Positions 9,536-18,539 of a DNA stretch of 64,000 nucleotides are shown here, one piece after another. The notes beneath the pieces are model-generated. The model searched no databases, was not told the DNA's origin, and worked only from the letters and a program-made list of their open reading frames with translations. This stretch comes from CAVXSP01 sp963724645 (GTDB lineage: Bacteria > Acidobacteriota > Vicinamibacteria > Vicinamibacterales > SCN-69-37): assembly GCA_963724645.1 (NCBI GenBank), contig CAVRVJ010000003.1, positions 1,612,001 to 1,676,000 of the forward strand, read 5' to 3'. Made by a program: the position numbers and the translations under genes. Every line of letters starts with the position of its first letter. Position 1 is the stretch's first letter.

Positions 9536-10426
9536 ATGGTTGGCCGATCTGCCTCGGTGCTTTCGGTCGCGCTGGCGACTCAGCTCATCGTGCTGTCGGC
9601 CGCGCCGAAAGCGGCGGATATCGAGGCGCTGATGACACGGGTCGGCGCGCACGTCGCCGAGTACTACCGTCGCGTCCAACACGTCATCTGCATCGAACGC
9701 GCCACCGTCCAACCGATCCAGTCGAACTGGGCACCGGACGGGTTTTCGCGGACAGTGGAATCCGAGCTGCGCGTCGAATCCAACCCTGACGACGCCGGCC
9801 CGCTACCGAAAGTGAGCGTGATGCGGGACATTCTCCGAGTCAACGGGCGTTCCCCGCGCGAGCGGGACCGGACCGATCGCGCCGGCTGCACTGATCCCAA
9901 TCCGCTGTCGCCGGAGCCGCTCGCCTTCCTGCTGCCCGAGCACCGCGACGGGTACCGGTTCACGTCGCTGCGCCGCGGCAAGGAAAAGGATCGCGCAGCG
10001 CTCATCGTAGATTTCATCTCGACGAACCGCACGAGCCGGCTCGAGCTCATCGAAGATGAGCGCGGGCACGACGACTGCTTCGACTGGTCAGGTCCTCTCG
10101 CGACGAGAGGGCAGGTGTGGGTGGACGTGGCGACAGACGAGGTGTTGCGCGTCGATCAGCACATCGACGGACCGGTCGACGTGCGGGTGCCGTGGCGGTT
10201 GCAGCGCCGGTACAATCTCGCACCCTCGGTGACGCTCGAGCGTGATGATCAGACGATGCGCTACCGGACGATGGCCTTCCATGATCCCGACGAACTCATG
10301 CTGCTGCCCTCGTCGATCGAATCGCTGACCGTGATGCGCGGAGGCCTGCAGTCGACTCGCCGGACGGAAACATTCGCCAACTACAGACGGTTTCTTACCC
10401 AGGGCCGGGTCGTCAAAGATCCGTGA
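9536..10426 (+). CDS. Secreted protein of unknown function
   Basis: 296 residues. N-terminal hydrophobic segment (SVLSVALATQLIVLSAAPKA) looks like a signal peptide; after it comes a helical stretch with a single Cys (HVICIERATVQP), a central DCFDW and a C-terminal half rich in beta-type residues (WVDVATDEVLRVDQHIDG). No family I can name. One clean frame. Its stop overlaps the upstream limit of the next frame (10423), suggesting co-transcription with the sortase. Confidence 0.6.
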   Translation: MVGRSASVLSVALATQLIVLSAAPKAADIEALMTRVGAHVAEYYRRVQHVICIERATVQPIQSNWAPDGFSRTVESELRVESNPDDAGPLPKVSVMRDILRVNGRSPRERDRTDRAGCTDPNPLSPEPLAFLLPEHRDGYRFTSLRRGKEKDRAALIVDFISTNRTSRLELIEDERGHDDCFDWSGPLATRGQVWVDVATDEVLRVDQHIDGPVDVRVPWRLQRRYNLAPSVTLERDDQTMRYRTMAFHDPDELMLLPSSIESLTVMRGGLQSTRRTETFANYRRFLTQGRVVKDP

Positions 10427-10524
10427 GGCCGTGGATAATGAGAGCACGGGACGGGCCGACGCGCACGGCAAGTGCTTCGGCGACGCCGCCGGCTGACCCC
10501 GCGCCTCGCAATGGAGTGTCCCTG

Positions 10525-11202
10525 ATGGTCCCTCACTGGTCCCTCTCGAACCGCACCCTTTCTCTCCTGGGCCTCGTACTCGTGATCGCGGCGACGCTGC
10601 CGTCGTGCGGCCGCGGCACTGACGCACCTCCGGCCAGCAACCGGGCGGCTGCCGACATAGCCGCTCCGGCGCCCGCACCGCCGCCAGCACCGCCCCGTCC
10701 GACGCGCGAGCTTACCTGGAGCGGGAAGGTCGACATGAAGCTCTGGTCGCCGGGCCGGATAAAGGCCTACAAGGCCGCACTGCAGCTGGAAACGCCGCCC
10801 ACGCTCGCCATCCTGCGCATCCCGCGGCTCGAGCTCGAGGTGCCGGTCTACGACGGCACCACGGACGCGGTGCTCGACCTTGCGGCCGGTCGGATCGAGG
10901 ACACGGCCCTACCCGGGACGCCGGGCAACGTCGGCATTGCGGCCCACCGGGACGGCTTCTTCAGGGTTCTGAAGGACCTCAAGGAAGGCGACGCGCTGGT
11001 GCTGGACACGCCCGTTGCGACCGAGCAATACCGGGTCGAGTGGATCCGGATCACCACCCCGACCGACGTCAGCGTGATCGACCCGACGCCCGGTCCAGCG
11101 GTGACGCTTGTCGGTTGCTACCCGTTCTATCATTCGGGCCCAGCCCCGAAGCGGTTCATCGTGCGCGCGGTGCCCGCGGCGGGATCGCCCGCGGGTGGCT
11201 AG
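10525..11202 (+). CDS. Class D sortase
   Basis: Cysteine transpeptidase of the class D sortase family. All three catalytic elements are visible: His in NVGIAAHRDGFFR, Cys in TLVGCYPFY (usually TLTTC in Gram-positives) and Arg in PKRFIVRA. Domain opening TLAILRIPRLELEVPVYDG is typical. I place the start at the ATG at 10525, giving a hydrophobic leader ending in ATLPSC (possible lipobox) and a Pro/Ala-rich linker; 10423 is the longer alternative. In Gram-positive bacteria such enzymes attach proteins to the wall; here no LPxTG-type substrate gene is adjacent. Confidence 0.85.
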   Translation: MVPHWSLSNRTLSLLGLVLVIAATLPSCGRGTDAPPASNRAAADIAAPAPAPPPAPPRPTRELTWSGKVDMKLWSPGRIKAYKAALQLETPPTLAILRIPRLELEVPVYDGTTDAVLDLAAGRIEDTALPGTPGNVGIAAHRDGFFRVLKDLKEGDALVLDTPVATEQYRVEWIRITTPTDVSVIDPTPGPAVTLVGCYPFYHSGPAPKRFIVRAVPAAGSPAGG

Positions 11203-11262
11203 AGCCGTTCTCACTTCCTCGTAGAAGGAAGAACCACGCCGTCAAACGGCGGCCATGCCGCA

Positions 11263-11994
11263 GTGCAGTCACGACGCAAGACGTGGCGGTCGTACCAGGA
11301 AGACACCGACGTGGACAGCCACAACGTCCCGCTGATGCAAAGTCAGTGGACGGTGCCGCTGTTCAATCTCTCGGGCCTCTTCACCGGTCGTGTCAACGCG
11401 TACAACTACTCCACGCAGTACAACTACGCCGCCAAGCACAATCCGATGGTGTATTTCTCGGACACCAACGGTGGGTGCAATACGACTGTCTCAAATGCCG
11501 AGCGCCTCCAGTATGCGCCGCTGCAGCAGTTGGCGCTCGATCTTCAGCATGACCAGGTGGCCGACTACAACTGGATCACGCCAAACCAATTCAACGACAT
11601 GCACTCGACCCTCACCGGCGGGTGGGGCTACCTGACCGGCGGCGCCGCCGCAATCCTGCAGGGCGATAATTTCCTGAGCCGGATCGTGCCCTTGATCATG
11701 GCGTCCGACGCCTACCAGGACCACGGCGCGATCGTCCTCTGGTGGGACGAGAGCGAAGGGGGCGACGACCCGAGTCGCACGCTGCCGTTCATCATCATCT
11801 CCCGGGATGCGCGTGCGAACGTGGGCGGCCTGCCGTACGCGAGCCACCTGGAGTATTCGCATTCGTCGTTCTTGCGCACCATGCAGGCGATCTTCGGCGT
11901 TGACCCGCGGAACGGCTACGCTTGGTTGGGAGCCGCGAGTTCAGCGCTGGACATGTCCGAGCTGTTCAAGCCAGGCTCGATCAAGGAGCGTTAA
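11263..11994 (+). pseudogene. Phosphoesterase family (AcpA/phospholipase C-like), N-terminally truncated
   Basis: The frame opens at a GTG and at once shows KTWRSYQEDTD, a block that sits deep inside the phosphoesterase (PF04185-like) family. The metal-binding C-terminal blocks follow: NWITPNQFNDMHS, IVLWWDESEGGDDP, and YASHLEYSHSSFLRTMQ. The N-terminal third to half, with the first metal ligands, nucleophile and signal peptide, is missing. Only 60 bases separate it from the sortase, so the 5' part was probably lost in a rearrangement. The remainder has no internal stop. Confidence 0.75.
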
Positions 11995-12042
11995 TCCCCG
12001 GAAAGTGACCTTCTGTATAGGTCGAGCAGTGAATGCAACCAG

Positions 12043-12080
12043 GCGAAAGGGCTTGCAGGAGGATCTGCAAGCCCTTTCGC
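12043..12080. terminator. Strong hairpin between convergent genes
   Basis: A perfect 16-base-pair inverted repeat (GCGAAAGGGCTTGCAG and its complement) with a 6-base loop, exactly between a plus-strand and a minus-strand gene end. There is no T-run on either side, so it may work as a bidirectional stem-loop or as an RNA end protector. Confidence 0.7.
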
Positions 12081-12105
12081 ATCTTGCTGCGGGCAACGAC
12101 GTCGA

Positions 12106-15012
12106 TCAGTCCACGGCCCGATACGCCACGAGCCGCCACTCGCCCTCCACGCGACGCCAGACGAACACGATGGTGCCGCCCGGCCGTCCCTCCTGCACGA
12201 CCTGCAGCAGGGCCCCATAGTAGGTGCCGTATTGAGGGGTCGCCATCGGCTCGAACTTTTTCGGCGGCGTCGCGCCACACTCATACTGGGCGCCCAGCTC
12301 GGTCGGTGCCTCGACGATCGTGAAGTCCCGCTCGAATGGATGCTTGATCACCCGCACGCTGGGTGCCCAAGGGAAGACCGGATTCATCGCCTCCGTCAGG
12401 TTGCCGGGATGGCCCCAGGTCTTCGCCGTCTTCTCGAGTAACTGGAGGGCCGCCTGCCTGAGCTGCGCCTGCGGCGCCTTCGGATTCATGTCGAGGGAAT
12501 CGGCAATGCACGGCAAGACGTCAGGCGCGAGGAACGCCGCGGCCTCCTGATAATTGCGGCGAATCAGCCAGTCGGTCAGGAATTCCTGGACGGCGTCGGC
12601 CACCTCTGGGATCGAGCCGTTGGCCGGCCGGTTTGGCGGGAGCGGCGAGACGGGCCTCGTCGCGGCGGTGCCGAACGGTCCAGCGGGCTCCGCGCTATCC
12701 ACGTACTTGACCGTGCCGAACACGCTCGACCACCAGTTGGGGAAGCCATTCCACCGGCGATCGTGCAGCTGGGCGTTGTCGCCGGCCCGGACATCAGAGT
12801 TCGATGCCGTGAGATGACCGTTGAAGAGCGACTTGGGAGTCTTGCTCGTGCGGTAGTCGACGTCGATGTCGGCACGCAGGCCGTCCTCGGCCATCGAGAT
12901 CTGGTTGCTGGGCACACCAACCGTCCGGTACGAGTGCGGAAAGCCCGCGTGGTACACGGTGTTCTCATGGTCCCGTATGTACTCACGTGATTGCTCGAGC
13001 GTGGCGCGGGCGTCTGGCCTGAGCGTCACGTACAGCCGGAACTGCTGATCGCCGCCCTTGCCGGCCTGCTGGCCCGCGATGCGCTCGACGCCCGTCACCA
13101 GATCGAGCACCCGGCCGAGCGAACGCCCCTGTTCATCGGTTAGCGACAAGTGCATCAGCGCGTGGGTGATGCCGTCGAACGTGGTCTGTTCCGAGGGGCT
13201 CAGGGCGCGGAATCGCTCCTCTGGGGACAGGCTCGTGCCGGTCCTCGAGTTCAACAGGCGCGCGTAGGTGTCGAAAAGTTTCTGCCGATCGGGCTCGAGT
13301 TCGAGGTACCGGTTCCGAATGGGTCCAGTGACAACGCGCCGGTGGACGAGTTTTCGGCCGGGCCATTCGCGATTGACGCCGACGACCCGTAGCCCGCCCG
13401 CCTCACTTCGTAAGTAGACGTCGACGGCCATGCCGGCCGTGCCCTCCGCCGTCACGTGCGCGAAGACATAGCTTCCGGCCGGGGCATTCATCGCACCCGG
13501 CGGGATCTGCAGGGCCCCGTCGGCCGGGTCGATTCGCGCGGACGGCTTGCCGGCCTTGTTGTCGAACATCGACCACTCCACCCGGAAGCGGCGCGGTTCG
13601 ACATAGCCGCGATCGGCGGCGAGGTCGGTGAACGCCAGCGCCCCGCCTCGGACGGCGAAGTCGTCCAGCGGCAGCACCTTCGCGAAGTAGGTGCGACCGA
13701 TGCGATTGCGCCGCTCGATGAGCCTGTCGGCAATCCAGCGCTCGGCGGCCGGGTCCGAGTATTGCGCCACCCTGACGATGGCCCGGATGTCCTCGTCGCT
13801 GAATGCCATCACCTGTTTGGCCGCCCAGTACGTGTCGTCTGGCAGCCGGTTGGCGAACGCCGCCAGCTCGTAGGTCGGGGTCCACTTGTCTGGTTCGAAC
13901 GTCTCGGATTCGAATCGGCCGACCGAGGGGAGATCGGGGTAGGACGCGCGCATCCACGCCGGCGTGTAGATACCCAGGCCGACCATGTTTCGTACGGTCG
14001 TGTTCTGCGCGTACAGCGTGTCCCGCCCCTCCCATGCCGGCTTCGGTCCCGTGAGGCCGCTGCCGAGCGTCGCCATGAAGTCGAACAGGTAGTGACGGAC
14101 GTGTTGGGGCTGCCCTTCGGCCTCGAGCACGGCGTCCATGGTGTGAAGAGCATCCATGTGGGTATGGTTCACCCACGCCGAGAACACCTGCAGCCCCCGC
14201 AGCTCGCGCCGGTGCTCGTGCGGCACGATGTCGTTGGGATCGTCGCTGCGCGTCCCGTAGAACTGAAACGGACCGATCAATGACTCGGCGGGTATCAGAA
14301 GCGCCACGGCTCGATAGCTCCCGTCGGGTCGGCGCGCGACGCGCTCCAGGAGGCGGTCGATGTCCTCCGGCAGCACGTCGCGCAGTCCTCCGAGCGACGT
14401 GATGCCGCTCGCGTTGTTTTCCACGACGAGGCGATCGCGATTGAACGTCACCAGATACGTCTCCGGGACGTAGTACCCCAGCGCATGGAAGATGCGCGAC
14501 GAAATCATGTCGGCGCCCGTCGCCAGCTCGGGGGCCTCCGGAGGGTCGAAACGCACCACGTACAGGTTGCCGATTCCGTCACGGATGACGATTGTGGGCC
14601 GCGCGACCTGGCTTCCGAGGAGAACGACGCGCCACTGGCCGTCTGGTGACGGCGGCCGGGCGTCGCCGCTTCCGCGGCGCAACTCGTCGAGACTCAACCT
14701 CGCGCGGCCGTGCCGATTGACGTACCAGGCCCCGTCGAGCACCTCGCCCAGCGTGTTCACGCCCTCGGCCGCAATGACGCCGGGGAGGGGCTGCCGCTCA
14801 CCCGGATGGCCGAACGTGGCCGACGCGGCTTCGAGAAGGACGCTGAGGTTGCGCGGGCCGGGGTCGACGGCAGGCAGCGGCGTCGGCTCGCGCACGAGCG
14901 GGTCGTCTGGATAGAACGTCTGCGCCGTGGCCCGGCCCGGTCCACAGAACACCACCAGGAAGAGAAGTCCGAGCGCACACCGCGTCGCCCTGGCATGCTG
15001 CGCCCGTCTCAT
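12106..15012 (-). CDS. Large secreted protein of unknown function (968 aa)
   Basis: Starts at 15012 with AGGAG upstream and a signal peptide (ALGLLFLVVFCGPGRATA). The frame extends beyond to 15234 but that part overlaps the neighbour. Near residues 160-260 a block including GADMISSRIFHALGYYVPE then FNRDRLVVENN resembles HipA/CotH-like kinase-fold proteins of Acidobacteriota; VNHTHMDALHTMDAV and HYLFDFMATLGSG could hold acidic ligands. The C-terminal 130 residues look like a separate SnoaL-like or nuclear-transport-factor-like unit (AVQEFLTDWLIRRNYQEAA to VEGEWRLVAYRAVD). Start codon overlaps the upstream omp85-like stop (TGATG), so the two are translationally coupled. Function unknown. Confidence 0.65.
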   Translation of the reverse strand: MRRAQHARATRCALGLLFLVVFCGPGRATAQTFYPDDPLVREPTPLPAVDPGPRNLSVLLEAASATFGHPGERQPLPGVIAAEGVNTLGEVLDGAWYVNRHGRARLSLDELRRGSGDARPPSPDGQWRVVLLGSQVARPTIVIRDGIGNLYVVRFDPPEAPELATGADMISSRIFHALGYYVPETYLVTFNRDRLVVENNASGITSLGGLRDVLPEDIDRLLERVARRPDGSYRAVALLIPAESLIGPFQFYGTRSDDPNDIVPHEHRRELRGLQVFSAWVNHTHMDALHTMDAVLEAEGQPQHVRHYLFDFMATLGSGLTGPKPAWEGRDTLYAQNTTVRNMVGLGIYTPAWMRASYPDLPSVGRFESETFEPDKWTPTYELAAFANRLPDDTYWAAKQVMAFSDEDIRAIVRVAQYSDPAAERWIADRLIERRNRIGRTYFAKVLPLDDFAVRGGALAFTDLAADRGYVEPRRFRVEWSMFDNKAGKPSARIDPADGALQIPPGAMNAPAGSYVFAHVTAEGTAGMAVDVYLRSEAGGLRVVGVNREWPGRKLVHRRVVTGPIRNRYLELEPDRQKLFDTYARLLNSRTGTSLSPEERFRALSPSEQTTFDGITHALMHLSLTDEQGRSLGRVLDLVTGVERIAGQQAGKGGDQQFRLYVTLRPDARATLEQSREYIRDHENTVYHAGFPHSYRTVGVPSNQISMAEDGLRADIDVDYRTSKTPKSLFNGHLTASNSDVRAGDNAQLHDRRWNGFPNWWSSVFGTVKYVDSAEPAGPFGTAATRPVSPLPPNRPANGSIPEVADAVQEFLTDWLIRRNYQEAAAFLAPDVLPCIADSLDMNPKAPQAQLRQAALQLLEKTAKTWGHPGNLTEAMNPVFPWAPSVRVIKHPFERDFTIVEAPTELGAQYECGATPPKKFEPMATPQYGTYYGALLQVVQEGRPGGTIVFVWRRVEGEWRLVAYRAVD

Positions 15013-16388
15013 CAGAATCTCCTCTGCGAGACGTCGCTGATGCTCCAGATCCACCGGATGCCTTCGCGGCTCCTCGCGACGTCGAACCGCAGCACGACGG
15101 CGCCCTGGAGGCGGGCACGGAACCCAATCCCTCCGCTGTAATTCAGCCCCGAGACGCCGATCTCCCCTTTGTTGGCGACCGTTTTGCCGGCGTCCAGGAA
15201 CGCCGCCATCTCGAGGCCTGTGAAGGCGTACCACCGATGCTCGATTGTCGCCATGAACGCGTTGTTGTCCGTGAACCGATAGTCGTCGAAGCCACGAAGC
15301 TCCTGGCCTCCACCGAGTGTGGGCATCAGGTAGAACGGGACGACGCCGTGGGTATCCCCGGCATAAGCGAACCTGGTCTTGGCGAACAGCGCAAGAACCC
15401 GTGTCTCGTTGAAATACGGAAAGAACTGCTGGCCTTCCAGCTCCAGCCGCCGGTGGGTGTAGATGCCCTTGGTCTCGTCCACGTAGCGGTGGTAGTTGAT
15501 GCCATAGAAGCCGCCCTTCTTGGGCCCGCGCGGCACGTCACGGGTGTCCCATCCGGCAAAACCGCCCCACCCAAGGAACGTTGTGTCGTCGAAGAGGCCG
15601 GGGGCTGTTGTCGCGTCGAAGACCTCCTCGATAGAAGGCACATCCTCGAAGCTTGTCGGGCCGGTGTGCACTCGTCCCGCGATGAAGTCCATGCCGGCGT
15701 TGAAAGTTCGGGTGAAGCGGTAGCCGGCCCTCGCTTCGCCGCTCGCGGTCGTCTCCAGATAGCGCGTGCGGTCTTCTTTGCGCGAGTCGCGTCCGAGGCC
15801 GAAGAACTCCATCTGCGGCGATCGCTCGAATTTCGAACGAAGGGTGACGAACGTGTCCTGGGAGCGGTGCAGACGGTTGAGGTCGGCCTCGCCGTCTACC
15901 ATGAACGCCCCTCGCAGGGTGCCGCGGACCGCCGCCCGTGCGTTGAGGGCATCGTGGAAGAGGTCCGATCGGCGATAGCCGAGGCCGATCGTCTGGCCCT
16001 GGGCCGGTCGTGTGCCGGTGAGCAGCACCTGCCACCCGTTGTTGCCTCTGCCGCTCTGGATTCCTTCGAGGAGTCCCCGGTCGAGGAGACCGTTGGCCTT
16101 CACGACGAGGGGACTCTCGCGTTCGGGCCACAACGTGGCGTGCTTCTCACGCCGTTCCTGCTCGATCGCTTCAGCGCGCGTTGCGGGCTGCTGTGCCGGC
16201 GCCGCGGGTTCCTGCGCTGACGCTGCGGGCTGCTGTGCCGGCGCCGCGGGTTCCTGTGCTGACGCCGCGGGCTGCTGTGCCGGCGCCCCGGGCTCCTGCC
16301 CCGACGCCATGGTGTTGCTGCCTGTTATGGCAATAGCGATGGCTGCCCAGAGCCACCAACGGCGACCTGAAGCACGCAACTCATCCAT
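15012..16388 (-). CDS. Omp85/D15-type outer-membrane protein
   Basis: About 458 residues. After an N-terminal membrane-export segment comes a low-complexity stretch with three nearly identical copies of a 14-residue Ala/Pro/Gln unit (AQEPAAPAQQPAAS), then a bacterial surface antigen (D15) barrel: GLGYRRSDLFHDALNARA, FFGLGRDSRKEDRTRY, LGGGQELRGFDDYRFTDNN and a C-terminal strand ending in RRF (terminal Phe, as expected of outer-membrane barrels). No clear POTRA domains. Start chosen at 16388, giving the export segment; 16472 is possible. First gene of a two-gene operon with the 968-residue protein. Confidence 0.8.
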   Translation of the reverse strand: MDELRASGRRWWLWAAIAIAITGSNTMASGQEPGAPAQQPAASAQEPAAPAQQPAASAQEPAAPAQQPATRAEAIEQERREKHATLWPERESPLVVKANGLLDRGLLEGIQSGRGNNGWQVLLTGTRPAQGQTIGLGYRRSDLFHDALNARAAVRGTLRGAFMVDGEADLNRLHRSQDTFVTLRSKFERSPQMEFFGLGRDSRKEDRTRYLETTASGEARAGYRFTRTFNAGMDFIAGRVHTGPTSFEDVPSIEEVFDATTAPGLFDDTTFLGWGGFAGWDTRDVPRGPKKGGFYGINYHRYVDETKGIYTHRRLELEGQQFFPYFNETRVLALFAKTRFAYAGDTHGVVPFYLMPTLGGGQELRGFDDYRFTDNNAFMATIEHRWYAFTGLEMAAFLDAGKTVANKGEIGVSGLNYSGGIGFRARLQGAVVLRFDVARSREGIRWIWSISDVSQRRF

Positions 16389-16823
16389 GTCGTTATCTCT
16401 CGGTCCGGCCTGAGGCCCAGAGTCGGTCAATCGACGAAGCATGAATTGTACCGGACGTGTCGGACGGGGCACGGAGGGTGGAAACGCTGAGTACGACCCA
16501 GGATCCAGCCGTTTATGCTGGCGCGCCCATCCCTTATCCGACAGCGCGGCTTGAGTGTGCGCGCGGCGGGGATCTCAACGCAATGACCAAGGGCAGTCAG
16601 AGAAACCATGGGTGGTTATTCATTACGCCCTCGAACCAGCCGTAAACCGTTCCGGACCCTCTGAAGCGTTCACTCGTGGCGGCCCATTATCGTCGCTCTG
16701 TTGCCGGCCTCTGGACCACATTGTCGGGGTTCGAATCCCTGACCCCCAGCCAGCTCAGCCGCGAAGGCAACCCGTCCTAGTCCGGTGCACGCAAGCTCGG
16801 GCCTCTCACTTGCCCGCACTATT
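16389..16823. other. Intergenic stretch with a tRNA 3'-end remnant
   Basis: No convincing gene. Positions 16725-16752 match the 3' end of a tRNA: T stem CGGGG/CCCTG around the loop TTCGAAT, then acceptor strand ACCCCCA, discriminator G and encoded CCA. The matching 5' acceptor strand TGGGGGT is absent and the D and anticodon arms cannot be folded, although CTCTGGA upstream could be a Gln(CUG) anticodon loop. A short frame at 16583-16645 begins MTKGSQRNHGWLF, faintly like an integrase N-terminus, but too short to claim. Confidence 0.55.
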
Positions 16824-18407
16824 TCATTTCGCCGGAGCCTTCGGCATGGATGGTTTCCTGCGCATCGTTTCATAGGCTCGCTGAAAAAATTCGATTTCAG
16901 GACTTCGAGCGTTCGAGCGGACCGTTACGGCGTCGCCGAAATCGAGCAAGCGATAGTCGGGAGAGCGGTACGCAGGCCATTGAGGGGAGTCTCCACCGTT
17001 TGGATTCCCTGTCTTCGCGAACCGCACCCACGCCGCTGCCATTGCCCCCGACACCGTGCGATCAATCTCTTCAAATTGTGAGGCGTCCCCACTGGTGTTG
17101 TCGAAGACGTACGCGACTTCGGAGGTATGCGCGGCGCCTCCCCAGGCCGCACGGCTGGATGGCGCGACACGCGAAAACCGATACATGTAGACATCGCTGA
17201 CTCTCGAAGCCGCGCGAGCGGTGAGTACCGTCGGCGCGACGAGTCGTGACTCGCCGTCCAACAGCGGCGCCGCCACTAAGACCTGTGCGTCGGTCGCTGC
17301 GGGATACTGCGCGAGCACGGCATCAACGAGCTCTGCCGGAAATCTCGCGCGGACGAACGCGCGATAGTCCTCGAGCGTCTTGGGCAAGTCCCTCGCAAAG
17401 AAGAGACCCTCGTCGGCGTTGTGACCGGTGAGGAGCGGTACTTTCACTTGATCCTTCGTGCCCATGAGAACGGTGGGATCATCCGGCACTACATACCCAT
17501 CCACGACCGGGACGTAGATCGGGCGCAGGGTCTCACTCGTGTTGGGCAGGCGCTCAAGCACCTCGTCTACGCTCAACGCGCGAAGTGTCGCGATGTCCCG
17601 TGCGATCGATAGTCCGTTGGCTTCCGCGGCGGCGAAGCCGTAGTACGGAACGCGAAGTCGCGGCTTCGGCCCGGCCACCGTCGACCCGAGGCTTTGCGCA
17701 ATCGCGCGATGGAACAACCCTCGTGCGAGCGGCGAGACCATGAGGAATCCCTGGCTCGACGCGCCGGCTGACGATCCGAACAGCGTAACCCTCTCCGGAT
17801 CTCCGCCGAACGCCGCGATGTTCGCGCGAACCCAGCGGAGCGCGGTGATCTGATCGAGCAGCCCGTAGTTGCCGGAGACTTGGTGTTCGGACTCGCGCGA
17901 CAGCGCGGGGTGCGCCAGAAACCCAAGCGCTCCCAGTCGGTAGTTGAAACTCACGACGACCACACCACGACGAGCCAGGTTCGTCCCATCGAGACGGGGC
18001 AACGTGACCGTCCCGGCGGCGAATCCTCCACCGTGGATCCACACCATGACGGGGAGCCGGTCGCCGCTGGACTTCGCCGGAGTCCAGACGTTGAGCGAGA
18101 GACAGTCTTCGCTTGCGGGCCCACCCGGCAGTCCCGCGCGCGCGGGTGCCGTCTGGGGACATCTCGGTCCGAACTGCGTCGCATCTCGCACATCCGTCCA
18201 CGGCTCGGGAGCAATGGGTGGACGCCACCGGCGCTCGCCTGTCGGTGGCGCCGCATAGCGAATGCCCTTGAACACCCTGACGTCCGTCCCCATGCCACGA
18301 ACAGGGCCGAACTGTGTGCGAATGGTGATTTGCAAAGCGTCGGTCGACTGGCCATGCACAACGACCACCGCGAACGAGACGCACAGCAGTTTTAGAATCG
18401 AGCGCAT
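16824..18407 (-). CDS. Type B carboxylesterase, secreted
   Basis: About 527 residues with signal peptide (MRSILKLLCVSFAVVVVHG). Family blocks in order: FKGIRYAAPPTGERRWRPP, SEDCLSLNVWTP, VMVWIHGGGFAAGT (oxyanion hole), nucleophile elbow FGSSAGASSQG, GHNADEG, and GAAHTSEVAYVF with the catalytic His. Start at 18407 follows GGGAGGGG; an upstream ATG at 18455 lacks both features. The full set of catalytic residues is present, so it should be an active esterase. It lies in a stretch with transferred-looking neighbours. Confidence 0.9.
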   Translation of the reverse strand: MRSILKLLCVSFAVVVVHGQSTDALQITIRTQFGPVRGMGTDVRVFKGIRYAAPPTGERRWRPPIAPEPWTDVRDATQFGPRCPQTAPARAGLPGGPASEDCLSLNVWTPAKSSGDRLPVMVWIHGGGFAAGTVTLPRLDGTNLARRGVVVVSFNYRLGALGFLAHPALSRESEHQVSGNYGLLDQITALRWVRANIAAFGGDPERVTLFGSSAGASSQGFLMVSPLARGLFHRAIAQSLGSTVAGPKPRLRVPYYGFAAAEANGLSIARDIATLRALSVDEVLERLPNTSETLRPIYVPVVDGYVVPDDPTVLMGTKDQVKVPLLTGHNADEGLFFARDLPKTLEDYRAFVRARFPAELVDAVLAQYPAATDAQVLVAAPLLDGESRLVAPTVLTARAASRVSDVYMYRFSRVAPSSRAAWGGAAHTSEVAYVFDNTSGDASQFEEIDRTVSGAMAAAWVRFAKTGNPNGGDSPQWPAYRSPDYRLLDFGDAVTVRSNARSPEIEFFQRAYETMRRKPSMPKAPAK

Positions 18408-18539
18408 GCACCCCTCCCGGACCGGATGGACTAGCCGCGACACACTGTCGACCACTCAGCGAAGCGGTGCGGCAGGACCCGCTGGCGCGATGACCTTCCT
18501 GCAAATCGGTTGTCCGAAATTTGCAGACAAGTTTCCCGC

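Noticed and set aside
13456..14283. 275-residue frame opposite the 968-residue protein
   Set aside because: Same high-GC shadow pattern; no start signals or family features.
16650..16752. Complete tRNA gene
   Set aside because: Only the T arm and 3' acceptor strand fold; the 5' acceptor strand, D arm and a paired anticodon stem are missing.
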